DNA from: Pomphorhynchus laevis
Taxonomy: Eukaryota > Acanthocephala > Palaeacanthocephala > Echinorhynchida > Pomphorhynchidae
DNA: 64,000 nt
NCBI GenBank assembly: GCA_012934845.2
Contig: WNNJ02000204.1
Coordinates: forward strand, 44,287-108,286
Direction: 5' to 3'
The position numbers were made by a program, and so were the translations under genes. How positions within the stretch are numbered: the first letter of the stretch is position 1; every line of letters starts with the position of its first letter. The notes under the pieces were generated by a model. That model did not search any database. It saw only the letters and a program-made list of their open reading frames with translations, and had not been told where the DNA came from. Shown here one piece after another: positions 40,471-52,900 of this stretch.

Positions 40471-41040
40471 GTCAAATAAGACGAGTTTAATGTAATCATA
40501 TACAGGCAAATAGCATGATTATTACAGCCTGAATGAAAATCTAGGTCGCTAAAATGTGAAAGAAACGAATACCCAAGTAATAATGCCAGTTTTTTAAACT
40601 AATCTAACATATGCAGATCGACATTTCAATTTGAAGATTTTAAAAATATGTGCAGTAAACGTGTTTACAGTGGTTCAATCGATTTGAAAATCATTACAAT
40701 CAAAAATATAAAAAATATATAAAAATATAAAAAACCAACAAAACAAAAACAATCGAGGAATTAAAAATGTGTAACAACAGAAACGTGTAGGAGCGAACAA
40801 AGAAATCTAAGGAATCAGTAAGTATGGAATTTTTATGCAATACAAAGAACAAGGTAAGCAAAGTGTTTTCTTCTCTTGGATCTAAAACGGAGAGGGAACT
40901 TATCCCAATTCCCAAACTATCGATGCTGCTATTCATAAAGTTGCTTGTTGTCATCGAAAGGAGCAATTATTTAATACATTCCTTCGGAATTTTGTTGTGA
41001 AGTACAAAAATAGAATTTTATTTAACACTTTAATATTTCG
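40471..41040. other. Spacer between LINE A copy 3 and LINE C copy 1
   Basis: AT-rich, with an aaaatataaaaaatatat run at about 40705-40735. The minus reading frame at 40700-40966 is low-complexity. The last part may already be 5' LINE C sequence. Confidence 0.45.
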
Positions 41041-41377
41041 AGACAGAACTAAAAATCTCATTTTGCACAGCAGACATCGCTCAAGCGTATATTGACTTCT
41101 TTAAGAATAATTACTCTGATATCGGGGAAGTATACTTCAAGCCGATACAGGCTTCGATTTAAATTACAAACATTCCGACATTCTTGTCAAGGAGAATATA
41201 TCCTCATTGGAAAACGATTTTAATATCGTAAATCTGAGATTTATTAATAGAAAAAGAGATCTTCCGATTCGTGTGGCCTTCTGTCAAACCTCCGTAGACG
41301 AAGCTGTGCGTCGTTCTAACTCCAAGTTTAATCCCTTCATGGGCCACGATTTAATATTCATCATTGAATTCACCACT

Positions 41378-41413
41378 GATGAAGTTTCTGATGAAGTTTC
41401 TGATGAAGTTTCT
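41378..41413 (+). repeat. 12-bp tandem triplication at an insertion junction
   Basis: Three units of gatgaagtttct at the 5' junction of the nested LINE A'. Equivalent LINE A sequence has the motif once (gaagtatcatct). Confidence 0.8.
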
Positions 41414-43060
41414 TCGGTTCTGCTGTCATTACCTAATAAAACATCTCCTTCTGACCTAATTCCAACTCACTTGCTTAAAAATATCTGCTCCTCTATCTCA
41501 TCCTTCCTAACCACATTGTTCAACTCGTCCATCCGTAGCCGTACATTTCCTTCCATCTGGAAATGCGCCACTGTTCGTCCTCTCATCAAAAAGCAATCTC
41601 TCGACTCCTCACTACCATCTTCGTACCGTCCAATCTCACTTCTCCCAACCCTCTCTAAACTCCTTGAGCGTCTCGTTCTCAAGCAAGTTAATACATATCT
41701 CTTTTCCTCTAACTTGTTTCCTCCCTTCCAAGCCGCTTTTCGCTCTAATCACTCTACTGAAATTGCCTGTCTTAAAGTTTATAATGACTTACTCATCTCG
41801 CGCGATCATAAATTATGTAGTGTCATAGTTTCTCTTGATCTATCGTCTGCTTTTGACATCGTCGATCACTCGATTCTTCTACATCGCCTTCGTCATGATT
41901 ATGGCTTCTCTTTACCCACTGTATCATGGTTTTCTTCATATCTGTCAAACCGTACATTTCGCGTATATTCTAACTCTTCTCTCTCATCCTTAATCCATCC
42001 CGACCGGTGTTCCACAAGGTTCCGTATTAGGCCACAAGGCTCCGTATTAGGCCCTATGCTTTTCTCTCTTCTTCTCGGTGACTTGTCTTCGATTTCTCAT
42101 AAATTTAACTTCCATGTTATGCAATATGCTGATGACATTCTCATCTATGCTCATGCACCTGTTTATCGTATTCACGATCTTAGTGTTTCCGCTTCGGACT
42201 GTCTTATCTCAATTTCCAATTATCTTTCTTCCCTTCGCCTTTCTCTGAATCCTGATAAATCCAAAATTATGTGGATCCTACCTCGACGCCTCGGCTTCGA
42301 ACCTCCCTCCGTATCATTAAATTCTACAATTATTCCAATAGTTGATAATCTCGTTTTCCTAGGCTTCCATTTCGACAACCGACTTTCACTTAAACCTTTC
42401 GTTAGAGATAAAGTACACTCATCTACCTTGATACTCCGCAACCTCCGTCAAGTTCGTAGATTGATCGATTTCCCTTCTTGTATGACTCTCATATCTTCTC
42501 TTCTTTTCTCAAGACTTGATTACTGTCTTAGTCTATTTTCCAACTCACCTAAATCCACTCTTCTTCCTTTACAACGCATCATCAACGCTGCCGTTCGAGT
42601 TCTCCTCCGTCTTCGTCGTTTTGATCATTCATCCCACTATCTTGTTTCTCTTGATTGACCTACCATTTATTGTCGTGTTCAAATTCGTCTTATCATTGCT
42701 TTTCGCCTTATAACTTCTCATACCCCTTCATATCTCAACCTTCCTTTTCTCGACAATTCTCGTACTGTGTATTGTGCTCTGCGTTCCCGTAATTCCCTTC
42801 TTTTACATGTCCCAATCTACTCTACCTCTTTTGGCTTCCGCTCCTTCGTTGTGGCTGCTCCTCTCTTGTGGAATCAACTGCCTATTCATATCCGCCAATC
42901 AACATCTATGCCGTACTTCAAACGCCAAATCCAATTCTTTTTCAACAATTAACTAATTACCTGTGATCTTTGATGTTCTTTTTTTGTTTGTTAGTGGTCA
43001 TGTAAGCGTGCATTTTGCACGCATTTGCCACGTTAAATAAATTATTGTATTATTATGCTA
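41385..43060 (+). mobile_element. LINE A' (subfamily of A), nested in LINE C ORF1
   Basis: A long open frame to 42658 covers VLLSLPNKTSPSD, RPISLLPTLSKLLERLVL, FRSNHSTEIACLKV, SLDLSSAFDIVDH, PQGSVLGPMLFSLLLGD, MQYADDILIYAHAP and LPLQRIINAAVRVLLRL. Then a stop and a frame change lead to WNQLPIHIRQST and the end at about 42950. It is clearly related to LINE A but diverged, with a less pyrimidine-biased composition. The 3' hairpin at 43006-43022 has a 7-bp stem. LINE C ORF1 resumes right after its tail. Confidence 0.88.
42012..42051 (+). repeat. 20-bp tandem duplication in the RT motif-B region
   Basis: ccacaaggttccgtattagg is followed directly by a copy with one change. It doubles the codons for PQGSVL and, with a nearby indel, the frame is restored. 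Confidence 0.85.
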
Positions 43061-43789
43061 GACTCGGACTCATTGGCGTACCCGCACTGCAATACCTTCC
43101 ACCAGTGGGGACATTGGACAACAGGCTGCGACCTTCTTCAAACATACGAGGTTCGCGGCTCTTCGGATAATCATGCTAGGAAATGCCCTTAAAACCGTTG
43201 TGCTCTAACTGTAAGGGTGACCACCCCGCGTGGTCTTGTAAATGCAAACTTTTTAAGGCTTATCAACAGAGACAAGATGAAAACGATGGAACAAACAAGC
43301 TTCGCTAAGGCATGTGATCCGAGGGTTAGGGATGTTGGTAATAATATCCGGATGGAGGACGTGGAGATTGTTAAATACGTGGATGATAGGCTCCAAGCAT
43401 CGATGACTCACTTTGAGAGCCTAGTAGAGAAGCTGGTGGCCAATCTGATTGAAACTTTGAATTCTCCTTCAATGGGGAGGCTAAACAATAAATGTAAGCC
43501 TCCAATTTCTAAGAAGAGAGCAAGATCTGCACAGACTATCGCAGCAATGAAGCTTGCGAAAAAATATCTCTGAGCTGTTGCCAATTCTGAAAGTTTAGAG
43601 GGAAATGAAAATAATGCCCTTGGGCAAATGTCTTTACCTGCAGGAACGGGAGGTGGAAAGGGTGACTTTTCGTCCTATTGTTACGCATAGGAGGAAGACG
43701 TCCCACTCCGATTCACTATCGCAATGGGAATTACTCAAGAGCCTTTATCACTGAATATCCTTCAGTGGAATTTGGAAGATGCTTCTGCC

Positions 43790-44335
43790 CTTAATAATAA
43801 TTTATTTAAAGTGGCAAATGCGTGCAAGCTGCACGCTTACAAGTCCACTAACTACCAAAAAGCAGTAAAAATCATATTGATAAATTAGTTTAATTGTTTA
43901 AATGTGATCGGATTTGACGTTTGAAGCATGGCATTGAGGTTGATTGGCGTATATGAATGGGTAGATGATTCCGCGAGAGAGAAACATATACAAAAAAGGA
44001 GCGGTAGTCAAAAGAGGTAGATTAGTTTGGGACTACTTACAGGAACGCAAAGCACCGTAAACAGAACGAGAATTGTCGAGTAGAACAAGGTTGAGAAATA
44101 AAGGGTTATGAAAGGTTACAAGGCGGAAAGCAATGAGAAGAAGACGAATTAGAACACGATAATAAATTGTAGGCAAATCGAGAGAAGCAAAATGGTGGGA
44201 TGTATGATCAAAACGACGAAGACGGAGGAGAATTCGGACAGCTGCGTTGACGATGCGCTATAGTGGAAGAACAGTAAATTTAGGTGAGTTGGAAAATATA
44301 CTAAGACAGTAATCAAGTCTTGAGAAAAGAAGGGG
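43790..44335 (-). mobile_element. LINE A' 3' fragment, antisense, nested in LINE C
   Basis: The reverse complement matches LINE A' from about 42505 to its 3' end, including the hairpin (43820-43836 here) and the ttaaataaatt tail. Just outside it, LINE C reads gatgcttctgccctta on the left and ttctatctggtagatatgct on the right; these are contiguous in LINE C copy 2 at about 48095-48135. That proves a clean insertion. Confidence 0.9.
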
Positions 44336-46771
44336 CTCATTTTCTTAGGCTTCTATCTGGTAGATATGCTGATGTTATAGTCCTTCAGGAGACGCGGTCT
44401 ATCCGTATCCCCCAAGACTACTCGATTTATTCCAAATCACATTTACATCTACTATACTTGGTACATAAATCCACCTTACTCTTATTCATCTCAAGGTCTT
44501 TTAACCCTAGTAAAGAGCACCTTAAGATCATCCATCTTACTTAATTATTCTTGTCCAGCCCTGTCTTGCTTAGCTATATCACTCTTTAAAAACGGTAAAC
44601 TCATCAGCATAGCCAATATCTATACCCGGCCAGGAGAAATTCACAAGAATCGTAACCTCCTGGATCGTATATTAAGTAGCGGTTATGACATGTTACTTGG
44701 TAACTTCAACGACATAACTGGTCGTTGAATTAATGCAGCAAACCGCAGAACCAGGAACGACTATCTTTTTCACAAACCACCTTGTTCCATCTTTCATTGC
44801 TCAACAACTAATTCTCTCCTCGACATATTACTGTTTCATAAGAAGTGGTTGTTGGAGCCCATCTGTACTAAGCAGTCGTGCCAACATCAGACCACCTCTC
44901 ATGACCTTATTCGCTGGCGGATACAGAAAGATACGTTGCTTAGAAGGTGTCACTTTGATCCCATCAGAGTGGCCTTCTTTCAAGCATTATTCAACTCTTC
45001 CCTCGAATGGGTAGAGTTTGACCGAATTTAATCCCTACCTCTCTTCGCAAGCTACCGTGTTGCTTGCGACCACCTATAAAGATCGCATATGCAATCCTAC
45101 TCCAACAAAACTCAAGGTCCTCGCTAAAATGCTACATCTTCCCAATCTATGTTTCCGCCAGACAGACCTTCTTGAATGAATATTGAAGCTCTAGATATAG
45201 GTTCCATCTGACCAGGGATAAAGCAAGCATTGTTTACCTTAATCCATCTCAGGCTTCCTTATGGAAGATATTCAAGTTTGAAAAGTTTGTCTGATGGAAG
45301 GATATATCCTTTGTTTGGATTGGTAGCATAAGCTTTGACGAAGTTTTAGAGGAGTCACTATCCTTACAAAATTATGGATTCACTCAATCTCCCCTAACCG
45401 ATTCCGCCTTGGTGTGACTTCAGGAGCTGGAATTTATCTGTTGCGGATATTCTTAACTCCTGGGGCCGCTTCCGGCACCTTCCAAACCGTTACTCCACTC
45501 TCTTCTCGGATTTGTCAGTTTTTGACAGCTAATCAAAGAAGAGGTGGCGTTACAATGCTATAAGCCTCACCTTCCGATGTAGCCTGCATCAAAATCAGTC
45601 GTAGAATATTTTTACCTAAGCGAAATCCGGTTTTATGTCCTAAAGACCTGCGGCACATTTTGATTCAAAATTCCCTCATCTCCATCTACCAAAAAGGCCC
45701 TTGCGAGTAGAATCAGCGACCATTTAAGTAGTTGTGATTTAATCACACCAAGTTTTCATCTGTTTGTAATGGGACGCTCGGTTCATTCAGCAATTGGTGA
45801 AGTGCATCAGTTTTGTCAGGATAGCAGGCATCAGCTTGCTATGGCTGTTTTTCTTGACTTTTCTGCTGCATTTGACCTGATCTCCATTCCCTTCGTGATC
45901 TCCTCTCTCTGGGTCCTCAGGTTGCCTGCGAGAATTGTTGACAGGGTGAAAATATTGATGTATACCAAACAGTTCTACTATGAAGACGACCCTAATGCAC
46001 GTCAGTTCTACCTTATTACATGTTGCCTCAAGGCGTCCAACTTTCTCCTATCTTATATTTTGCTAGCTCCATTGTTCTATTCAAGCCATTTAAACTTTAT
46101 CATCATCTTGTGGTATTCGCTGATGATACCACATTCCTGTTTTCGAGACGCAGGTGCAAAAATGTAGTTGCGGACATCAGCCGTTTGTTTGTAAGATTAA
46201 AATGTCAGTTACCCACATCCAATCTTATTTTAAACTCCAAGAAATCGTAGGTGGTCGTCTTTCATGGCGCCCCTGACACCAAAAAAGAAGCTTAAGAGAT
46301 TAGCACTCTCTGCACTCTTCTCCATTTTGCAGCCTCAACTACTCCCATTCTTCACGAGTCAAGTAAAATATCTAAAACGTGCCCATCATCTGTCATTGAA
46401 TGAGAAAACACAAGTACGTCTTTGGGGTACTTTGGCTATCTCGGGATTAGTCTTCTTTTACAGAGGACGTTCCCTAGAGCAAAAACTAAGGTTTCTAAAG
46501 CACCTTATCTTGAGATTACCGACCATAGTCTGCCTCGACTTGACTCTTAGATGGTGAGAGATCCCGAATGATTCAGTCGGAAGGCAGCGCGCTAGTGCGG
46601 CCGATGGGTTCAGATCCTTATGAACCTGAGGCAGTAAGATGTGAAAAATGTACAAGATTTGGCGAGGATAAGAACAACGAAGAAACACTATACTTACTAA
46701 ATACATGTTATATTTTTGTTTGATTTCTTATTTGGATGTTTTGTTAAGAAAATCCTAATTTATTTATTTGA

Positions 46772-49185
46772 TTTGAAAACTAAGGACGAGAGAGTACACT
46801 TATATGATATAGAACAATTTTCGTCAAAATGTAAAGTGCAAGTGACGGAAGATCAGAGAGTTTACTGGAAATGGACGAAAATACAAAGTTAAAGGTTAGT
46901 GATAAAGAATTTATTAATAAAAATTCAATATCGCAAGATTTAGAGCACTGATACCAAATACAGCAATTTGGTGATTGTGATCTTAAGGTACCAATATCGA
47001 ACAATCATATGTTTATCAGTTTGTTGAAGGGTTTCATCAAAAGTTTCCCCTTAAACAGAATACTTATAAACTCAGCACGAAGTGTAGGTAACTCATATCG
47101 GATCAGTTCATTAACGCTGACATAGCACATGAGTACCTTAAGTTAGCTGCAAAGAGCTTGGAGAACATTGCTTCGATCGTGTACAAGCCTATCTAGACTA
47201 AAGTTAAGATAACGAATATATTAAACGCTTTGGATAGAGCTTACTTAGAAGATCTGGAAAATCAGTACAAATGGCCAAACTTCAGATCTATTAAAGGTAA
47301 GGATAAAACCCCAACCTATTGCTTTTGCACAAGCATCTATAGACAATGTGATGGTTGTGTTTAAGTCATCCTGCAACCCCTTCATAGGGTGCAACATTAA
47401 ATTCAATTATATTTCATCCGAAAACCTAACCTACCCTCACTGTAATCAGTGTCATCATTGGGGGCACGGGTTCAAGCTGCAAAGATCAGAAAATTTGCGA
47501 GATATTCTCTTCCACTGAATCTAAGCACCCAGTCAATTGTACTGCTGATTCCTGCTGTTCCAACTGCGGGTTACCATACCAAGCGTGGTGTCGCAGATGC
47601 TCGGCTATCAAGGCATACGATTAAAGACCATTAAAAAGGTCGGCGTCTACCAAGTAGGTTACAGAAGGGTTCAACGATGCCGCAAAGAGTTCTAATCTAT
47701 CGATGGACTATATCCTTATGATTATCGACAAACGAATTTTTTATAATATGAAGTCAATCGAAACCTTGTTGGGTAGACTGACATAGGCGGTACTAATACC
47801 CCTTCTAATCTCAACATCTAGATCACTAACGTCGACGAAGAGGCTTTATCGAATAACACCTAATCACATCGTATGTCTAAGAATGGCAAGAAGTGGATGA
47901 TTATTAACAAGAGATGATGATATTCCTTCAACCAGCCAAGGGGCGGTCAGTAGTCATGCTGCTAGGGCCGCAGGCCGGAAGGGTTACCATCCCCACTCTG
48001 GACCTAACTACTGGGACTGCTGTCCGTTCTAGTGACACCTTTGTCTGGGAAGTAATTCCGACTCGTTTTCACTGAACATCATTACGTAGAATTCGCGAGG
48101 TGCTTCTGCCCTTAGATTTTTATCTGGTCGAGATACTGGTGTTATAGTCCTTCCGAAAACTAGATCTATCTAATCTCAACAGGGCATTACTCGGTTTATT
48201 CCAAAGCACATAACCTTCAACTTTACTCCGTACATAACCCCACTTCACTCTTCTTTTTCTCAAGGTCTTGAGAATTGTTAATAGGGTGAAGATATTACTG
48301 TACACCAAACGATTCTTCTATGAAGACGACCATGATACGCGTCAGTTCTATTCAATTACAGGTGTGCCTCAAGGCTCCCCACTTTCTCATATTTTATTTC
48401 TTGTTGCCTCAATTGTTCTGTTTAAATCTTTTCAACGTGATCATCTAGTGGTATACGCTGATGATCCTAAAGCCCTGTTTGTTGGACGCTGGTGCAAAGA
48501 TGTAGTCTCTAAAATCAACAAATTCTTTACAAGATTAAAGGACCAATTATCCTCTTTAAATCTTATCAATCCTTCTAAATCGCAGGTGGTAGTCTTTAAT
48601 TGCGCTTTTGCTACAGAGAAAAATTAAAGAAATTATTAATATGTTATCTCTCATCCACATTGAACAATCAACCTCTCCATGTCTTTATACATCGCGCAAT
48701 ATGCCTGGGGTTTACAATTACGGTTATATTGACTGTCAGATCTGACTTGAATAGATTCAAGAGTGTCCTGAATAAAACTAGGTGGGCCTTGAAACGGGCT
48801 TAACATCTGTCGTTAATAGGGAATACTCGGGTGCGTCTCTTGTGTACCTAGGCAATCTCGTACCTGTGGCAATGATGGTTGCTAATCTCTTGTGGCAATC
48901 TCGGGACTTGTCTTCTTTTCTAGAGGACGTCACCCTAAGCAAAACCAAGATTTCTTAAGCTTCTCATATCGACATTAGCAACCATCATGAGCTTTGATTG
49001 TTCTCTCAGGTGTGAAAAACCATGGGGTGGTAAGTCGGAAGGTTGCTCGTTCGTGTCAACTAGAGGGATCTGATCCCAATGGACATCATAGAATAAGACG
49101 AAATAAAGTTAAATATGACATACAACCTTTTATTCCGTTTGTGTCCATAACTTTATTTGATGCATGATTTGTTTAAGAAAATCTT
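46772..49185 (+). mobile_element. LINE C copy 2, internally deleted, head-to-tail with copy 1
   Basis: ORF1 occupies about 46780-47970: EQFSSKCKVQVTEDQRVYW, then ALDRAYLEDLENQYKW, CNPFIGCNIKF, YPHCNQCHHWGHG and CCSNCGLPYQAWCRRC. The endonuclease start is at about 48070-48250. Sequence then jumps to the RT at 48268 (RVKILLYTKRFFYEDD, TGVPQGSPLSHILF, LVVYADDPKALF), so the middle of ORF2 is deleted. The tail at 48960-49185 resembles the tail of copy 1. Confidence 0.82.
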
Positions 49186-49273
49186 TATTATTAGTTTCGT
49201 AAACGTTTCATATGTAGCTTACAAAGTTTAACAACTTTCTGTTATATAAATTATCCAATATTACCCTTGTCAA

Positions 49274-49830
49274 TTAAGGCCTTGAGTGCACGTTGTAGTT
49301 TATTTCAACTTGCACGATAACTGTATCTAATAAAGGTTTTACCCTATTACAAATTAAGTTAGTAAGATTTAAATCAATCAAGTTAAGCTTATTTGATGAC
49401 GGACGAGAACGAACATTTTTGCAAAGTGGAATTTTCTCTCCACACAAATGATATATACTTAATCGTTCTTGCGGGTCACCGAATTCTTGGATGTCGCGGA
49501 CCTTTACAGAAATAACACTTAAATAACACTGCATTATACTGCTGAGTATATCGCGAGTCCTGTATTTCAGCATGTTTCAAACTGCGTGGCGTATTAAATG
49601 CTTGTTCTATTACCAGTGTACAGTTCTCGAGTAGCCATCGACGAATGTGTGTTGATTTAAGTCCTCGTGTGAATGAATCTTTGACATATTTTTTGAGGTA
49701 TTCTTCAGCTGATATGGAAGTAAATTCGGAATCTTTAGCAACATTGTGCAGATGCTTGACATATTGATCGAGTGATTGATCTTGTAATTGTTTGCTGGTC
49801 GACACCAAATGACGTTTGCAGACAATATGT
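49274..49830 (-). mobile_element. Ty3/gypsy-like gag fossil, antisense
   Basis: Old broken fragment of an LTR-type retroelement: Gag-like domain followed by a zinc-knuckle-like region. No terminal repeats recognised. It lies between LINE C copy 2 and the tail of LINE B. Confidence 0.65.
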
Positions 49831-49871
49831 TTTTGTTTGACGAAAATATATTAGAAATTTTCAGGCAGAGT

Positions 49872-52800
49872 CCAAAATAAAAATAAAAATAATAAAACAA
49901 AAGCAAATGGTCAGTCAACGTAGCTAATTAGGGTATTCCAGTGGTAGTGTTGAATGGCGGCATTGTTCATGTATCCATTTGTAGCATCGTGATTTAAACG
50001 TTCTCAAACTGGGGGCTGCAACGACTTCCTCAGGCAACGAATTCCACATGTTAATTCCTCTCCTTGAGAGTCTATACACTTTTGGTAATCTGCCAAATCT
50101 AAATTTATACAAGACTCTGCTATGTCCCCGCAACTGATCTACCCGCCTAGTGATTACATCGGTGGGATAACCTACCACATCATTCGACATATGCCATATA
50201 CATAGCATTTCCAAGGATATGAACCTCTCACGTACCGACAACATCCCAATACGACTTAGACGTACATAATAGTCAATACCACTTAAGCCAATACAGAGCC
50301 TCGATCCGCGCCTAAGAATAGACTCCAGGTCTAATAGTTCTTGCTTAGTGACAGGGAAACAAGCCTGAATGCAGTACTCCAAGTGTGGCCTGACGATGGA
50401 GATGAATAACCTCTTAAACATGTGACAGTTTAACCTGAGGAATGCATTTTTAATACAATATAACGCCCTAGTAGCTTTACCTAGAAAGAAGTCGGTGTTC
50501 AACTTTGTTTTCAAGGATCTATGGACAATAATCCCTAAATCCTTATGATGAGACACTTCCTTTAAGACCATATCTCCAATAAAGTACCTTAGAGTTTCAA
50601 TAGGGCGACCTAGTTGCATGAGGACACATTTATCAACATTCAACCGTAGTCCGGTAGAATCGCACCACTTGATCAGGGAGTTTAGATCATTTTGTAACGA
50701 TACTCGATCAGCAGGACTTCTAATGATCGACCAAATCTTTAGATCGTCTGCAAACGCTAGATGAGAGCATGATAAGCGGAGTAGCAGATCATTAATGAAG
50801 ATTATAAAGAGCAATGGGCCAAGGACTGATCTCTGCGGTACGCCAGAATTAATATTTACCGAATAAGAAAACACGCCCCCACACAAACTCGGAAAGACCT
50901 ATTCGATAGAAATTCCCTGACCCACTCACAAATATATGAATGAAGTCCATAGTGATACAGTAAAGACACTATGCCGTCGTGTGGTACCCTATCAAAAGCT
51001 TTCGAAAAATCAAGGAATACTGTATGAACCTGAAACCCAGCCCCCAGAGCATAGCCCATTTTTCACGCGCAGTTAGTAGGTTAGTAAGGCATGAACGTCC
51101 GATCCTGAAACCATGTTGAGATTCAACCAATATGTGATTACGATCTAAATGATCCCTGATTCTACTAGCAATGATTCTTTCTAAAAGTTTGCAGAATACG
51201 CTAGTTAAGCTAATGGGCCGAAAGTCCGCGCAAAAGCTAGCAGGATGCTTTTTGGGAATAGGCACCACAATTGCACACTTCCAACTGTCAGGAATCCAAG
51301 ATGTATCTAAGCTGTATCTGAAGAACATAGTTAAATCATTGCTCAGTTCGTTCGCTAGGGATTTGACGAGGAAGGGGGCAATATTGTCTGGTCCCAGAGA
51401 TGTAAACGAATCGAGCTTCATTACCTCGTTCAACACCTCATCCACTCTGAGTGGACGAACACAACACCGATGAGCAACCGGAACATACTTCCAACTAAAG
51501 TCATGCAGTTTGTTAGAGGTCAAAGCCTGTACCAAGAAGCCATCAGCTAAATGTTGGGCGATTAGAGACGGATCGGTCAAAGTTTCAGTTGGCGTTTGGA
51601 TTGAGCTAATTGTGGCGACAAGTGTTCTGTTGTTTCTTACATAAGACCAAAACCTCCTAGGATTCAAAGATGCATCCCTGGCGATACTATCTTCGTACGA
51701 ATAGCGTTTCTGAAATTTTAGCCGATTGCATAAGTTCCGAGAGTCGATGTAGGCACGTTTTGAAGCAGAAGAACGCCTAAATTCGCGCCACAATTTGTTG
51801 CGGGATCTTATAGCATCAAGAAGCTCTCTGTCGAACCAAGGAGGATGTCCATGCTTGAACTTGCAGGCACGTAGATATCAGAAATTCGCATCAATTCATC
51901 ATGGAGCAGATCAAAGACTACAGGAACCTCCAAACCGAAGTGGATACGAAGACTATCACAGATACCTTTTGGGAAGCTTGCAGCTAGTTGACTAGCATTA
52001 ACACCTACCCAACAACGATTTTAAAATTAGAGTTTTGTGAGGCTATGTTGAAGAGCGACAGCCGCATAGAGAGTACACAGTGATCGCTATTGCCAATTGG
52101 TGCGTCATAACGAACACCTGAAACGTCACCCAAACACTTAGTAAAGACCAAATCGAGTATAGAAGGCGTCCCTGTCACACAAGTAGGTTCTTTAATATGT
52201 TGAACTAGTAGCATCTCAAGTAACAGAAAGTCACTCAGTACTTTCCCAATTCCGTGAATTGGTCGTAAATGACTATTTTTCCAGTCTATTTGGGAGATAT
52301 TGAAGTCACCCAGGAGCAAAATCAGAGGATACGAAGATAAACTCAGCAAATGTGATTTAAGAGAGTCAAATCTTAATTCATAGGACGGAGAACGGTAAAG
52401 GACGCAGAATCAGGATCGTTGACCATTTCCCAGTGTAAAAGCAAGACCTTCAAAGGAATACCAATATCGTCGCGAAAAGCCGAGATTTTCGATACCAGGA
52501 GACTATTTCGCACATAGGCGGCTACCCCACCTCCACGTTTACCACATGAGCGATCCGAACGTATTAGAAAATAGTTAGGGATGGCAACACAGTCATCCGA
52601 AATGTCAGAATGTAGCCATGTTTCGGTTATACAAAATACATCAAAACGTTTCGAAGCAACTATGAATTTAATTTCCGAGAACTGAGCCAGGAGACTACGA
52701 ACATTTGAATAACCGACAAAAATGTTCGTATAATGGGAAAATTTGACACGCTCGGTGACACTATCGAAGTCTACTAGTTTTCCTACACACGAACCATCAC

Positions 52801-52900
52801 TACTAAAGAGGTCTGACTCTACAGAAGTAAGGGATGCCACCGGACAGTCGGACGCCACTTGACCACCCGAAAATTCCGGACACATAGGTTGCACTCACCA
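49872..52900 (-). mobile_element. LINE B ORF2 (endonuclease and RT), CR1-like
   Basis: Read from high to low coordinates. Endonuclease: FVGYSNVRSLLAQFSEIKF, FCITETWLHSD and RGGGVAAYVRNSLLV at 52373-52894, then LLLGDFNISQIDW and GNSDHCVLSMRL at 52005-52349. Linker and RT: FTSLGPDNIAPFLVKSLA, DFRPISLTSVFCKLLERI and SQHGFRIGRSCLTNLL at 50969-51793, then VFLDFSKAFDRVPHDG, SGVPQRSVLGPLLFIIFIND, LAFADDLKIW, HHKDLGIIVH, VRPHLEYCIQACFPVT and MWNSLPEEVVAAPSLRTFKS down to 49924. Motif B reads PQRSV, not PQGSV. A few frame changes break it. The short 3' end has an attttt/attatttt-type tail near 49872-49900. Confidence 0.88.

Larger units (their letters stand above)
41041..46771 (+). mobile_element. LINE C copy 1 (ORF1 with zinc knuckles, ORF2), interrupted twice
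   Basis: ORF1 is visible at about 41205-41375 (NPFMGHDLIF) and resumes at 43065 (YPHCNTFHQWGH, then CSNCKGDHPAWSCKCKLF), continuing to about 43740. ORF2 endonuclease starts at about 44340 (SGRYADVIVLQETR) and runs to LLGNFNDITG at about 44690. The RT follows at 45769-46250: AVFLDFSAAFDLIS (motif A), then LPQGVQLSPILYFA (motif B) and LVVFADDTTFLF (motif C). The C-terminal part lies at 46264-46557. Many frame changes make it inactive. Two LINE A-type elements are inserted: sense at 41385-43060 and antisense at 43790-44335. The CCHC-bearing ORF1 plus endonuclease and RT suggest the Jockey/I group. Confidence 0.82.

Noticed and set aside
40700-40966. 88-codon minus-strand membrane protein
   Set aside because: Low-complexity frame over an AT repeat run; no splice or promoter context.
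46555-46640. A genuine tRNA gene
   Set aside because: No acceptor stem or proper anticodon arm could be formed; only A- and B-box-like motifs are present within a LINE tail.
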